Below, in pieces: positions 45,196 to 56,399 of a stretch of DNA of 64,000 nt (position 1 is the first letter of the stretch; each line of letters begins with the position of its first letter). The stretch is from Chondrosia reniformis (lineage: Eukaryota > Porifera > Demospongiae > Chondrillida > Chondrillidae). The translations under genes and the position numbers were made by a program. The stretch is taken from NCBI GenBank assembly GCA_947172415.1, contig OX359198.1, positions 4,867,401 to 4,931,400 of the forward strand, in the 5' to 3' direction. The notes beneath the pieces are model-generated. The model had not been told where the DNA came from. It saw nothing but the letters and a program-made list of their open reading frames with translations, and ran no database searches.

Positions 45196-46541
45196 TTATG
45201 AAGCTGCCATCTGTGCATATAATATAGTAAATACAACTGCTGCATTAGTTTAATTAAAATAAAGGTTTAAATTAAAAACCTACCGTTTGAACCTTATTAT
45301 TTAATGTAAACTTTAATTTAACCCCAGTATAGTTTTTGTACTCCAAAATAATGATGAATATAAAATTTAAAGCCAATCTAAAAGCTGTTATGTCTCATCA
45401 TTTGACTCTGAATTTTACCCACTCATGTCTCCTGAGGAGTGAAATCCAGAAACAAAATTATTAATGATGAGATGATTAATATATTCATTAAATTAGCAAA
45501 CTGGATATACAAAAGAGACCTTCTTGATGCAGAAATAGAACTCGTGCCATCCTCAGTGTGAAATTACATATAATATTCATACCCCTCTAGCAGAGAAGAA
45601 AATCCAGTGTTTCATGATAGGAGTAGAAGTATCCAAACACACTTTTTTATTTTTTTCCAAACACGGTTTGGATTTCTAATATCTCTCTTCTCTTCGGAGG
45701 ACGGGTTTCACTATTAATTATGGATAGTAAACTTTTTAGATTTGCCTTATGAGGTGTTTTAGATTATTCTTGTATCATTAAGGCTGCTTCAGCTGGTAAC
45801 TGCTAGCAGCTTACATTTACTGCGTGAGTGACTCATAAGTTGTACTTGGGGAAAATGATTTTGAGGCCAGGATATGTTGAATATTCCATATATGTTCCAT
45901 GTGTAAATTTGTAAGTTAGCAACATTAAAATTATAAAATTATATATTATTATGTCAATGTGGTATGCTCGTTTCGGAAAACATTAATTAGGAATGTACGT
46001 ATGTCATCTTAGTGTGCTCATCAACTGATTATCTATATTTTTTTGTTTGCTGTGTATAGTGCTGCATTGGACTGCATTGAGTCCTAGTGCCACCAGGTGG
46101 CATGGTGCACTCTAATATTAAATTGAATTGAATATAAAGTTGCATATATAAGTAAAATATTATTCATAATTCTACTATATAAGCCAACTACATTAATGGT
46201 TAGAATTTTCATTAGACACTTTGGATTATGTATTATGGTTGCGTGTTTATAAGACATGCAGACACCTTATGTTGCTCAACTGGTTTTCCCTCATTGATTG
46301 GCCATTGCCAGGGGATTGGCTAAGAATATTTATCTGAAAAATTGAATGATGTAGGTATGTATAACAATAAATATTTTCTAAAACTCAGGTAACTTAAAGA
46401 AGTTGCAAGAAAAGAATGTAGTATAATAATCTTACCGAGTTCACACATCTGTTGTTTTTATACCTCTAGATCTTCATCTATCTTCCATGACAATATGTTA
46501 AAATCCATTAAACAATTTCAACTGCACATAACCATATATAC
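45196..46541. other. Intergenic region after GDH
   Basis: It contains the GDH poly(A) signal (AATAAA near 45260) and the SINE-tail-like repeat at about 46055-46135. No coding exon was recognised. Confidence 0.6.
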
Positions 46542-47043
46542 CTGTAGTTACTGCAATTGAAATAGGATGATCTCCATGATCTCCCTCTCCATCTGGAGTA
46601 ACTGCCCTTACTGTTAATGTATAGTTGGTGTTTGGCTGTAAGCCTTCTATTTCTGTGCTGTTTTTGTCTCCTCCAACTATCACAGTCGTGGGACTTCCCC
46701 CATCAGTTGGCACAATTGTCACAGTGTAATTTACAATATTATCATCGGGGACCCTCATCCAGGTTACTATCACACTTCTTGCCTTAGGTGTAACCTCCAT
46801 GACAGAAGGGGGTAATGGATATGAATATTTGTAGGTACCAACTGGTATGATTCTTACAGTAACTTCACTGCAGCCCAGGCCATCTCCATTTCTAGAAACA
46901 CAGACTGTGATGTCATACTCTGTAGAACTTTCAAGACCAGTAATGGTGTAGATAACATTCACATTTCCAACTGCATCACTACCTGATCTCCATATAATCT
47001 CATATCTTGACCAACTTACTTCGTAGAATTTAGATGTTCCACA
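46542..47043 (-). CDS. Exon with two fibronectin type III modules (partial gene)
   Basis: The minus-strand exon is bounded by TTATTAG at its start and ACAG|GTATAT at its end, and is open in one frame. The first, partial FN3 module contains YTITGLESSTEYDITVCVSR; the second starts PPSVMEVTPKARSVIVTWMR and has GLQPNTNYTLTVRAVTPDGE. Tyr-corner motifs (STEYDI, NTNYTL) and core Trp residues fit FN3, an extracellular adhesion fold. I could not join convincing exons on either side; a frame at 47274-47083 lies upstream but does not splice in phase. It may be part of a larger receptor gene or an isolated remnant, perhaps related to the Ig/FN3 receptor at 58 kb. Confidence 0.6.
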
Positions 47044-47545
47044 CTAATAACAAGTTTGTTAATATTACATTATTATATGTTCTCACTTGGTTGAGTTGGG
47101 ACTGGAGTATAGGAGGGGTCCGTATGTTGCGTAACAGACACGTTTATAATGCCACACCTCACGACCATTTTTATAAGACCAAGTTACAGGCTTCAGGAGC
47201 ATGAACAAGTCAGCTATGTCCATTTGTGCATTTATATCAAACATTACTCTTAGGCCGATTACATATTCAGGCAAAATATATAATAGAACGATTTAGCTTG
47301 TAACTCCAAAGATTGCATAGACAAGTTGACAATGTTTTATACTAGCTTTCTCTCGAGTGCATGTTAGTTACTTATAGCACCTAGAACTAAAGTGTATGCT
47401 AAAAATGTTTAAGATTGAAGAGTTATTGAGCTGAATTAGCGTGAGATTCGCCCTTGCTGCGCTCTATACTCTAGCGGTCGTATTACGATTGATCCTATCT
47501 ATATTGTCTTTTAGCCAACAGCTGCAGAGCATAAACTTTCTCGCA

Positions 47546-48544
47546 ATGAGAGAAATGTTTGACCAGTTTGAGGAACAATTAAAGGAAAGGGAAAAGAACA
47601 TATCCGATCAAGAAGAAGAAGTGAAGAGGTTTGAAGAAGATTCTAAGAAACGTCTGCAGCAAAAAGAGGTACACCTGCAAGAAAGATTTCAACAAGTAGA
47701 AGAGAAATTGAAACAAGATCTTTTCAAACAAGTGAATGAAAGGGAAGATAAGTTGAAGAAAGGACAAGACATTTTGGAAACTGAAAAGAGGAGCTGGGTG
47801 GAGGAACAGGAAGCTGTTAAACAAACCAAAGTATTTGAGAAGATTGTCACCCTTGATGTTGGAGGAACCAAATATCGCACTTCCCTTGCCACTTTGAAGG
47901 GACACCCTCAATCTATGTTGGGGACAATGTTTAGTGGACGTCACTCACTTGAACAGCAGATGGATGGATCATACTTTATTGATCGTGATGGGGACACATT
48001 CAAGTATGTGATTATGTATTTACGAGACCCAGTGACAGCCTTCCTGGCTATTCCATCACTACAGAAATCTGTCAGACAACTAATAAGATATGAAGCTCAC
48101 TTCTTTCAACTTAATGAATTGGAAAGGTATTGCCAAACTGCCATACTACCAAGGTATGTAAATCTTTCTTCCAAATCGAAGAATATTGAAAGGCATGCGC
48201 AGCAGAAACAAGAGTACTCTTCCTGTGAATATAATCCCAGTAGTAGGTTTCAAATACACTATTATCTTTCAGGGGAATATGCAGATATAACCTTTGGCAA
48301 TCAGCTCAGAGGTTTAAAAATTGATGCTACATTTAGGCATTGTGACCTTAGTAATGTGACCTTTAAAGAATGCTTTTTTGTAAAAGATCCATGTTTTGAG
48401 GGATGCATTCTATTCGATGCCAAATTTGAGAGTGTTGGAGGTCTTATCAGTAACAAGATTCATTTCACTCCATGGCAAATCCAACAGGCCTTCTTCGAAC
48501 CAGAACTTTTAGATGCACTCAAGCAAAATGAACTCATTTATTAA
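47546..48544 (+). CDS. KCTD-like BTB (T1) protein with N-terminal coiled coil and pentapeptide-like C terminus
   Basis: Single-exon frame of 332 residues from ATG 47546 (MREMFDQFEE). The frame stays open upstream to about 47441 without an ATG, so an upstream exon is possible. Residues ~1-95 form a charged coiled coil (KEREKNISDQEEEVKRFEED). A T1/BTB domain follows: KIVTLDVGGTKYRTSLATL, MFSGRHSLEQQMDGSYFIDR, DGDTFKYVIMYLRD. The C-terminal part (DATFRHCDLSNVTFKECFF..CFEGCILFDAKFESV) has A(D/N)L-like five-residue periodicity as in KCTD9. KCTD proteins often act as oligomeric adaptors, including for cullin-3 ligases. AATAAA occurs near 48573. From RSWVEEQEAV on it is nearly identical to the BTB exon at 50866-51611. 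Confidence 0.85.
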   Translation: MREMFDQFEEQLKEREKNISDQEEEVKRFEEDSKKRLQQKEVHLQERFQQVEEKLKQDLFKQVNEREDKLKKGQDILETEKRSWVEEQEAVKQTKVFEKIVTLDVGGTKYRTSLATLKGHPQSMLGTMFSGRHSLEQQMDGSYFIDRDGDTFKYVIMYLRDPVTAFLAIPSLQKSVRQLIRYEAHFFQLNELERYCQTAILPRYVNLSSKSKNIERHAQQKQEYSSCEYNPSSRFQIHYYLSGEYADITFGNQLRGLKIDATFRHCDLSNVTFKECFFVKDPCFEGCILFDAKFESVGGLISNKIHFTPWQIQQAFFEPELLDALKQNELIY

Positions 48545-48879
48545 TCTTATAGCAGCATGAAGATAGAACAATAAAACAATTGTAACTTTAATTATATCAT
48601 CTTAACTAGCTGTATATATTTTGGTTAAAGTATTATATGTATATAGTCAGTTATACCAATACACAAGGTACATTTACTTTATAAGTGACGTACACATGTA
48701 TCATCAGGTGATAACACTATATGTATATCCTTGCATGAAGTGGTGCCTCATAAAATGCTACAAGAAACACTACGCAGTGGGAATATTCGTAACTTAACTT
48801 ATTGTACGTTTTATAACAACACGAATTTGGGTTGTTAGGTTCGTATTATGCACATCGATATCCCATGGACACAGGAAGT

Positions 48880-49543
48880 GTGTAGGCGGGTTCTTGGTCT
48901 TTTCTGAAGATTTTACTTTCAGCTTCTGATCGAGTGATCTATCACCAAATTCCGTTAGATTGACACAATAGTGAAGTTGCCTAAATACCAGTGTACACTT
49001 TTTAGTCTGAAAGTAAGTACGGCAAATATTACTCTACGTAGAATGACAGCAGTAGTACATATTTTTCTCTTGAATCTACATCAATTCTCTTCAACACCCT
49101 CTTTTTCTTCCCACAGTAGCTGCTATTTGATCATCACTAGTTATTTCGAGGTCTATATATTATTAGACTGAGGGTTTGTGCTTCGGGAATTCAGTGTACA
49201 TGTCTTGTAGCTCATTAAAGGTGAGACGTAGAATCATGCAATGTACATATCCTCTATCGTACTCAGTCGCAGACTCAAGCGAATATAAGTGTTCAGCTAA
49301 ACCATTTCTGAATTAATAATCTACAGCTAGTTACAGAAAGTATGTTTGGTTTAAGGCCCTAACTGTACTAATTTGTGAGGTACAGACTGATCAGTAAATA
49401 CACATGTTGACAGTGTGTAGATCACTATAAATATATATCTACAGTATACGTACATACATTGATTTGGTCTGATTATGTTCATGATATTTCTAAGCTAAAA
49501 TGTACTTATATTCTGTATTTCTTCAGGTAGAGCTATATATGAT
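48880..49543 (+). promoter_or_regulatory. Duplicated upstream region, probable promoter/5' UTR of the CARD-Death gene
   Basis: The block from GTGTGTAGGCGGGTTCTTGG through CTGAAA|GTAAGTAC to the CARD exon recurs almost unchanged at about 51900-52586, including the GTAAGT that could end a 5' UTR exon. Strong conservation of this non-coding sequence between diverged coding copies fits recent duplication. No TATA box could be assigned with confidence. Confidence 0.4.
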
Positions 49544-51611
49544 ATGGATAATTGGAAAGACGTGCTCCTGAGACACTGGTCATACCTTATTGATAATTTA
49601 AACATAGGAGATGTTGTGGATGAACTGTATCAGGGAGTGGATGGGAGATCATTAATAACTGCTTTACTTTATGATACAATTAAGACAGTTTACACTACCA
49701 GAGAAACTAATGAATTGTACCTCAGGCATCTCAAGAATAGTGGTACAATAAAGAGCTTGATAGACTTTATTGCAATTTTACGTGCAACACCATATAAAGT
49801 TCCTGTACATAAGGAGATTGCAGATAGACTTGAATCAGATCCAGACCTCTCTGCTGCTGTAAGTTTTGTTTATTTGTCATATAGCAATCCTGAAGGAGAA
49901 GTAGTTACTCCATTTGTTTCATTCTTTAGCTACACGGTGTCACCCCTGATCCACCAGTCAAGTATAGTCCACCTGTTCATCCCAGCCCACAATTCAATCC
50001 CAGTCCTGTAAACCCACCTTCTGTCAGTAGAGAGTAAGTCACAACATACAAGTGAATCATTATTCTTATTTAACAGGTTGAATGAATATCCACTTAATTA
50101 TTAATATAGAGTACTATCTATCTTCTATTGGAGAATGGCATCTGATCGAGTATATGTACTATCGTGAAATCCGCCCATGCATGTAGTAGAACAGATCAAT
50201 TTAACCAAACTTGTTGACTGCTTCTGGATGGTGACTATATATGATGGGATGGCTAGTGTTCGCTTGCCTAACTCCGTATTAAGCAATACTTCAGATGTAC
50301 ATATATGCTCAATATGTTTAATGATCTGTATTTATGTGCATGTAGAGATGGGTTGAATGTAGCTGAGCATATGGCAGAGCTACAAACGAAAGTGATTCAT
50401 AAAGTACCAGGCAAGTGGAGAGACATTGCCATTCAACTTAAGTTCACTTTCAATGCTACTGAAAAGATTAAAGGAGAGAGTGAGGAAGAGCGTTGTCAGA
50501 CAATGTTGGGTGCCTGGTTGAGAAGGAACAAGCAGACTGGAGACCTCCCAAGGACAAGAGGAAGCCTGTATGATGCTCTTGTCAGTGCTGACTGTAGGGA
50601 AGAGGCAGAAGCATTATTGAGGAGAAGTGTAGACTATAGATTACCAGTGAAACCTACTGAAGGTATGTAAAACATGCTTAAACAAAGACTACTCACCTTG
50701 AGATCTTATCATTATGAGTCACTGGTTTAGACATGTACTTGTAAAATGTATAGCAACAACTTGAAATCTCCTAATCACCTTACTTCTATACAAATATCCC
50801 TGTGTACCTGTTTGAACAGGGACTTAGTGTCTTTTGCTATACTATCACACTATATCTACTTGAAGCTAAAAAGAGGAGCTGGGTGGAGGAACAGGAAGCT
50901 GTTAAACAAACCAAAGTTTTTGAGAAGATTGTCACCCTTGATGTTGGAGGAACCAAATATCGCACTTCCCTTGCCACTTTGAAGGGACACCCCGAATCTA
51001 TGTTGGGGATAATGTTTAGTGGACGTCACTCACTTGAACAGCAGATGGATGGATCATACTTTATTGATCGTGATGGGGACACATTCAAGTATGTGATTAT
51101 GTATTTACGAGACCCAGTGACAGCCTTCCTGGCTATTCCATCACTACAGAATTCTACCAGACAACTAATAAGATATGAAGCTCACTTCTTTCAACTGAAT
51201 GAGTTGGAAAGATATTGCCAAACTACCCTACAAAGATATGTAAATCTTTCTTTAGAATTAAAGAATGCAATTGGACAGCAGCACTCTTCCTGTGAATATA
51301 ATCCCAGCAGTAGATTTCCATTATACTACCATCTTTCAGGGGAATATGCAGGTATAACCTTTGGCCATCAGCTCATAGGTTCAAAAATTGATGCTACATT
51401 TAGGCATTGTGACCTTAGTAATGTGACCTTTAAAGAATGCCTTTTTGTAAAAGATCCATGTTTTGAGGGATGTGTTCTATTCAATACCAACTTTGAGAGT
51501 GTTGAAGGTCTTATCAGAAACAAGGTTCATTTCACTCCATGGCAAATCCAACAGGCCATCTTCGAACCAGAACTTTTAGATGCACTCAAGAAAAATGAAC
51601 TCATTTATTAA
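49544..51611 (+). CDS. CARD-Death-BTB fusion protein (four exons)
   Basis: Exons 49544-49858, 49930-50033, 50346-50662 and 50866-51611; GT-AG, phases 0, 2 and 1 match, summing to 1482 nt (493 residues) with a TAA stop. Exon 1 is a CARD-like six-helix domain (MDNWKDVLLRHWSYLIDNLN; DVVDELYQG). Exon 2 is a proline-rich linker (GVTPDPPVKYSPPVHPSPQF). Exon 3 is a Death domain (VPGKWRDIAIQL, TMLGAWLRRNKQTGDLPRTR, SLYDALVSAD). Exon 4 is a KCTD-type T1/BTB (LDVGGTKYRTSL) plus pentapeptide-like tail. The join G|CT gives TEAKKRSWVEEQ, in frame. CARD and Death domains mediate homotypic assembly in immune and apoptotic signalling; T1/BTB would add oligomerisation. The fused transcript is inferred from splice phase alone; separate CARD-Death and BTB products remain possible. 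Confidence 0.7.
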
Positions 51612-52586
51612 CCTTATAGCAGCATGAAGTAACTTTCATAGAACAATAACCATTTGGTTAAAGTATTGTAATATTTATATATACTATACGTTAAATTTGT
51701 TAGACCGATATACAAGCTTCATGCAATCTAGATATAATACTAGTGTTAACACTTATAAAATAAATGTATATACTTTGCAAGATGGCGGAGTACTAACAAA
51801 GTAACACTACGTGGGACTTTAACACGTTATATATAACTACACAAATTAATGTGGGTTGTTGGGTTTGTTATATATATATATCCATGGACACAGGATGTGT
51901 GTAGGCGGGTTCTTGGTCTTTTCTGAGGATTTTTCTTTCAGCTTTTGATCGAGTGATCTATCACCAAATTCCGTTAGATTGACACAATAGTGAAGTTGCC
52001 TAAATACCAGTGTACACTTTTTAGTCTGAAAGTAAGTACGGCAAATATTACTCTACGTAGAATGACAGCAGTAGTACATATTTTTCTCTTGAATCTACAT
52101 CAAGTCTCTTAAACACCCTCTTTTTCTTCCCACAGTAGCTGCTATTTGATCATCACTAGTTATTTCGAGGTCTATATATTATTAGACTGAGGGTTTGTGC
52201 TTCGGGATTCAGTGTACATGTCTTGTAGCTCATTAAAGGTGAGGCATTGAATCATGCAATGTACATATACTCTATCGTACTCAGTCGCAGACTCAAGCGA
52301 ATATAAGTGTTCAGCTAAACCATTTCTGAATTAATAATCTACAGCTAGTTACAGAAAGTATGTTTGGTTTAAGGCCCTAACTGTACTAAATTACCGTATA
52401 ATTCGTGAGGTACAGATTGATCAATAAATACACATGTTGACAGTGTGTAGATCACTATAAATATATATCTACTGTATACGTACATACATTGATTTGGCCT
52501 GATTATATATGTTCATGATATTTCTAAGCTAAAATGTACATAATATTCTGTATTCCTTTACGTAGGTAGAGCTGTATATATATGTT
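51612..52586. other. Intergenic copy of the duplicated upstream region
   Basis: From about 51890 it matches 48880-49540 nearly base for base with small indels. The first ~280 bases hold the 3' end of the BTB transcript (AAATAAATG near 51758) and AT-rich filler. No other gene. Confidence 0.6.
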
Positions 52587-53610
52587 ATGGATAACCAGGG
52601 AAAAGTTCCAGAGACACTGGTCATACCTTATTGATAATTTAAACATAACAGATGTTGTGAATGAACTGAATCAGGGAGTGGATGGGGAACCATTAATAAC
52701 TCATTCACTTTATGAGAGAATTATGGCAGCTTACACTAGCTAATGAATTGTTCCTCACACATCTCACAATAAAGAGCTTGATAGATTTTATGGTAATTTT
52801 ACGTAGAACACAGGATGTTTATGAGGTACATGAGGAGATTGCAGATAGACTTGAATCAGATCCAGACATCTCTGCTGTTGTAGGTTTTGTTTGCTTGTCA
52901 TATAGCAATCCTGAAGGAGAAGTAGTTACTCCATTTGTTTCATTCTTTAGCTACACGGTGTCACCCCTGATCCACCAGTCAAGCATAGTCCACCTGTTCA
53001 TCCCAGCCCACAAGTCAATCCCAGTCCTGTAAACCCACCTTCTGTCAGTAGAGAGTAAGTCACAACATACAAGTGGATCATTATTCTTATTTAATAGGTT
53101 GGATGAATATCCACTTAATTATTAATATAATGTACTATCTTGAAATCAGCCCAGCATGTACGTAGTGTTTGCTTGTCTAACTCCATACAATACTTTAGAT
53201 GCATACGTACGTATATGCTCAAGATGTTTATTGATTTGTAAGTGCATATGCACATACATACAGATCAATACACATCTTGAGCATATATGTATGTAGAGAT
53301 GAGTTGACTGCTGAGCATATGAAAGAGTTACAAGCAAAAGTGATTGATGAAGTGCCATACAAATGGAGAAAAAATGCTGTTCACCTTGGCTTAATGTTAT
53401 TGAAATGATTAAAGGAGGTCAAAGAGATGATGGAGAGTGTTTTCAGTTAATGTTGGGTAACTGGTTGAGAAGGAACAACCAGACTGGAAACCTCCCAAGG
53501 ACAAGAGGAAGCTTGATGTTCTTGTTGATGCTGACTGTAGGGAAGAGGCAGAAGCATTATTGAAGGGAAGTGGAGACTATAGATTACCAGTGAAACCTAC
53601 TGAAGGTGTG
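52587..53610 (+). pseudogene. Second CARD-Death copy, broken by frameshifts
   Basis: Aligned by eye with 49544-50662: the CARD-like exon (52587-52879) lacks two bases shortly after its ATG and eight bases near 52738 (giving TAGCTAATGA). The linker exon (52951-53054) is intact. The Death exon (about 53300-53606) lost bases near 53390 and again near 53517, so SLYDALVSAD becomes another frame. WLRRNNQTGNLPRTR is still legible. No third BTB exon follows; similarity to unit 1 ends at about 53790. Four or more frame-disrupting indels make it a pseudogene, unless the assembly is at fault. Confidence 0.75.
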
Positions 53611-53879
53611 TAATACATGTTACTCACCTTGAGATCTTATGATTATGAGTCACTGGTTTAGACATGTACTTGTAAAATGTATAGCAACAACTTGAAATCT
53701 CCTAATCACCTTACTTCTATACAAATATCCCTGTGTACCTGTTTGAACAGGGACTTAGTGTCTTTTGCTATACTATCACACTATCTTGCTATAGAGGTTC
53801 TGCTTATGACGTCATGACATAAGTGTTTGAGTAACAATGGTACCAATTATTACTAGCAAAATTGAAGGATGCCAAAAGC

Positions 53880-54600
53880 CGTGCTGAAACAAAAGAGGGA
53901 TAATAATAATAATATGAGAATGAGTCAGTGTGGGACCCTGCCACCCGAATTGTTTGTTAGTGTGGGGTCCTCTTGGAGCCGACGTGCCATCACCTGGAGA
54001 GCATCATCCACGGGTACTCTGTTGAACAGGCTCACCACATCAAAACTCATCATGTGCTCACCTGCCTCAAGGGGGTCTGATATATATGTTCCACAAAATC
54101 GGTTGAGTTTTGCACATGGGAGATTGTCTTTCCAGACAGTGGTGCAAAGATGCTTGCCAGTGTTCTGGCTAGAAGATGAGTTGGAGATCCGATGGCAGCT
54201 ACAAATGGGAGAAGGGAATTCCCTCTTTGTGCACTTTTGGCAAGCCATAGATCTGTTGAGGTGTTAAGTGGTTGGGTTTCAGAGCCAGTTGTTGTTTGTT
54301 TGTGATGAAACCCCTCTCTTCTAGCTTCTTCAAGGCATTGGAATCCTTGGTTTCAATTTTGGTGGTGGGGTCCTTTTTTAGCTTCTCTAGGCCACACACC
54401 ACAAACCTGGACTGTGACCTCACCATTGATCCTGTCTGGTTCCCCCTCCTGACCCACACTGACTCATTCTCCTAGTATTATTACCATCCCCCCTTTTGTT
54501 TCTAAGTATATAAACAGTCACACTTCAACTATGTTTTTTGTATACAACTGATGAAGACCTACGTACGTACAGATCGAAATGTCTTGTAATTTTTAAATTG
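53880..54600 (-). mobile_element. Penelope-like retroelement relic (5' part of RT)
   Basis: Minus strand 54459-54199 encodes the region before the RT core (DSNALKKLEERGFITNKQQL; LTPQQIYGLPKVHKEGIP), then after a frameshift 54248-53925 gives the RT motif A region (MMSFDVVSLFNRVPVDDALQ). KVHK and SFDVVSLF are typical of Penelope-like RTs. The catalytic YVDD part and the endonuclease are missing. At its 5' side, 54548-54583 on the plus strand, lies a hammerhead-like core (CTGATGAAGACC..GATCGAAATGTC), inverted relative to the RT exactly as in the element at 61.6 kb. An AAT run lies at its other end (about 53900). Confidence 0.75.
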
Positions 54601-55052
54601 ATTAAATTGAATGTTTCCCTGCTGTGATCTGCTCCAAGAATTACCCCTACTCATCAATATACGTAACTACACTGCAATGAACCTTTATAGTAATCATAAT
54701 CGTATAATTGTCTGCTATACGAGAGATGCGATGAGTTCAATGGCTTTGAAGAGACTTATGAAACTGATGAGAAGGATTATTGTAGAAATAATCAACGAAA
54801 TCTACCTAAAGACGAAATACGGAACTTTCTACTAGAGCAGCTCTATTATGTATATAACAATACTAATATCATTACCATGCCTACATGTGATTGTTAATAC
54901 TTCATTTTAAAAGTGTTTGAATACATACGTAGTTATACACCTATACCTTTTATGTACTTGTACTGAAGTTTTGTTACCTACGTGATTGTTGATTTTAACA
55001 TTTATGGTTAAAGCCAGAAGAATTATACCTTCATTATCTCATTTATACATAG

Positions 55053-56396
55053 GTTCCACAATGGTTTCAAGAAGCCAAGGACACACATGGCTCCATCATT
55101 GTTAAGGTTGTTCGTAGCGTATTCACTGGGGGACCTCGTGTGGGTAAGACCTCAGTAAAATACAGTCTGCTCCACGATGAACCCAGGGAAGACAAAACCA
55201 GCACTTCAATCCTTGAGACACCAGATATAGCCATCCAGGAGGGGTACTTTGAACAAGGTGACATTGTTTGGAAACCTGCTGAAGAAAGTTTTGTCAGCGA
55301 AATCATTTCCATGGCCAAAATTAGAGCAAAAAAGCAAAATCCATCTATTCAGGTATCCTCCCCCCAGCAGCATAATCCAACAGCCAGCTCTGATCATACA
55401 GGAGTTGCAGATGAAGATAAAGATCCTGAAGATGAAACTGATAACGATTCAACTTCCTCTGAATTATCGGATGCTGAGGACAACAGTCTCAAGTTGCTGT
55501 ATGATGCACAGAAGTCATTTCTGGAGCGTTACCATGACCCAAATGAGGAGGTTCATAAGCTAAGAGAAGTCACCTTTGTCTACCTTCTTGACACAGGTGG
55601 ACAGTCATCATTTCAGGATGCTCTGCCGATGCTGCTGGATTTTCCCTGCAACTTTGTCCAAACCTTCAATGCCTCTTGTAAGCTTACAGATCCCTACGCT
55701 GATACCTACTGCAGAGATGGCGAGACAGAGGTAAGGTCACAGGGGGAAAACATGCAAACCCCTTGGGAGCTCATGCAGCAATCTCTAATGGCAGCATACA
55801 CCATGTCCTTCAAGCACAAACACCATCTTGCACAATTTGGAGGACAAGATCCTGAGTTACGTATATTCATCGTTGGTACTCATCTGGACAAAGTGGTAGA
55901 TTCAGTCGAAAGGGAGGAGTTACTAAGCTCTCATGACAAGGTCCTAAGACAAACCACCTCAAAGGTATATCATGAGTTTAGGGAATTTCCCCAAGTCACC
56001 TACAAAAACCACAGATCGTATGCCCTTCTAGACAGCCAATTTCGAGCAGAAAGTGATCACAGCAAGAAGGTTCTATCTGATCTTAGAGAGCAGCTCTCTG
56101 ATGAGAAAGCTTGCATGAAGCTAACAATTCCAAAGCTGTGGTATTGCTTACAGCTCATTATTCGCAAGATTGATAAGAAAATGTGGCGCTACACCGACCT
56201 TAAGCAGTTTTGTATTGATGAATCTTACATAGCTGAGAATCAGGCAGATGAGCAATTGCAAGCATTACTTTCTCTTTTTCATTCACTCGGATTTTTTGTG
56301 TACTTCAACTTGCCAAATTTGGACAATGAAGAAGACTGGATTTGTTCCGAAGCTACCTTTTTCTACATATTGTTCCTAATCTCTTTCAAGGGTTAA
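55053..56396 (+). pseudogene. Roc-like P-loop GTPase with COR-like segment, frameshifted
   Basis: The frame opens after TACATAG| at 55053 (VPQWFQEAKDTHGSIIVKVV). The P-loop is GGPRVGKTS. An acidic serine-rich insert follows (EDKDPEDETDNDSTSSELSD). G3 is LLDTGGQSSF and G4 is GTHLDKV. The region WRYTDLKQFCIDESY..LLSLFHSLGFFVYF resembles the start of a COR domain. At about 56365, in a T-run, the homologous frame shifts: the other frame continues HIVPNLFQGLNDTPLITSAI and CDEICKASNMKEA to about 56475. Sponges carry many Death/CARD-linked GTPases of this class, and this may be the C-terminal part of the broken CARD-Death copy upstream, though the splice phase from that Death exon does not match directly. 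It is either a young pseudogene or a sequencing error in the homopolymer. Confidence 0.65.
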
Positions 56397-56399
56397 ATG

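Noticed and set aside
47083..47274. Minus-strand 63-codon frame upstream of the FN3 exon
   Set aside because: It looks mildly protein-like, but its donor (AACCAA|GTGAG) does not join the FN3 exon in phase, and the alternative frame has a stop.
47579..47944. Minus-strand frames opposite the coiled-coil BTB gene
   Set aside because: Phe/Leu-rich antisense of a Lys/Glu-rich coiled coil; the plus-strand domain homology is decisive.
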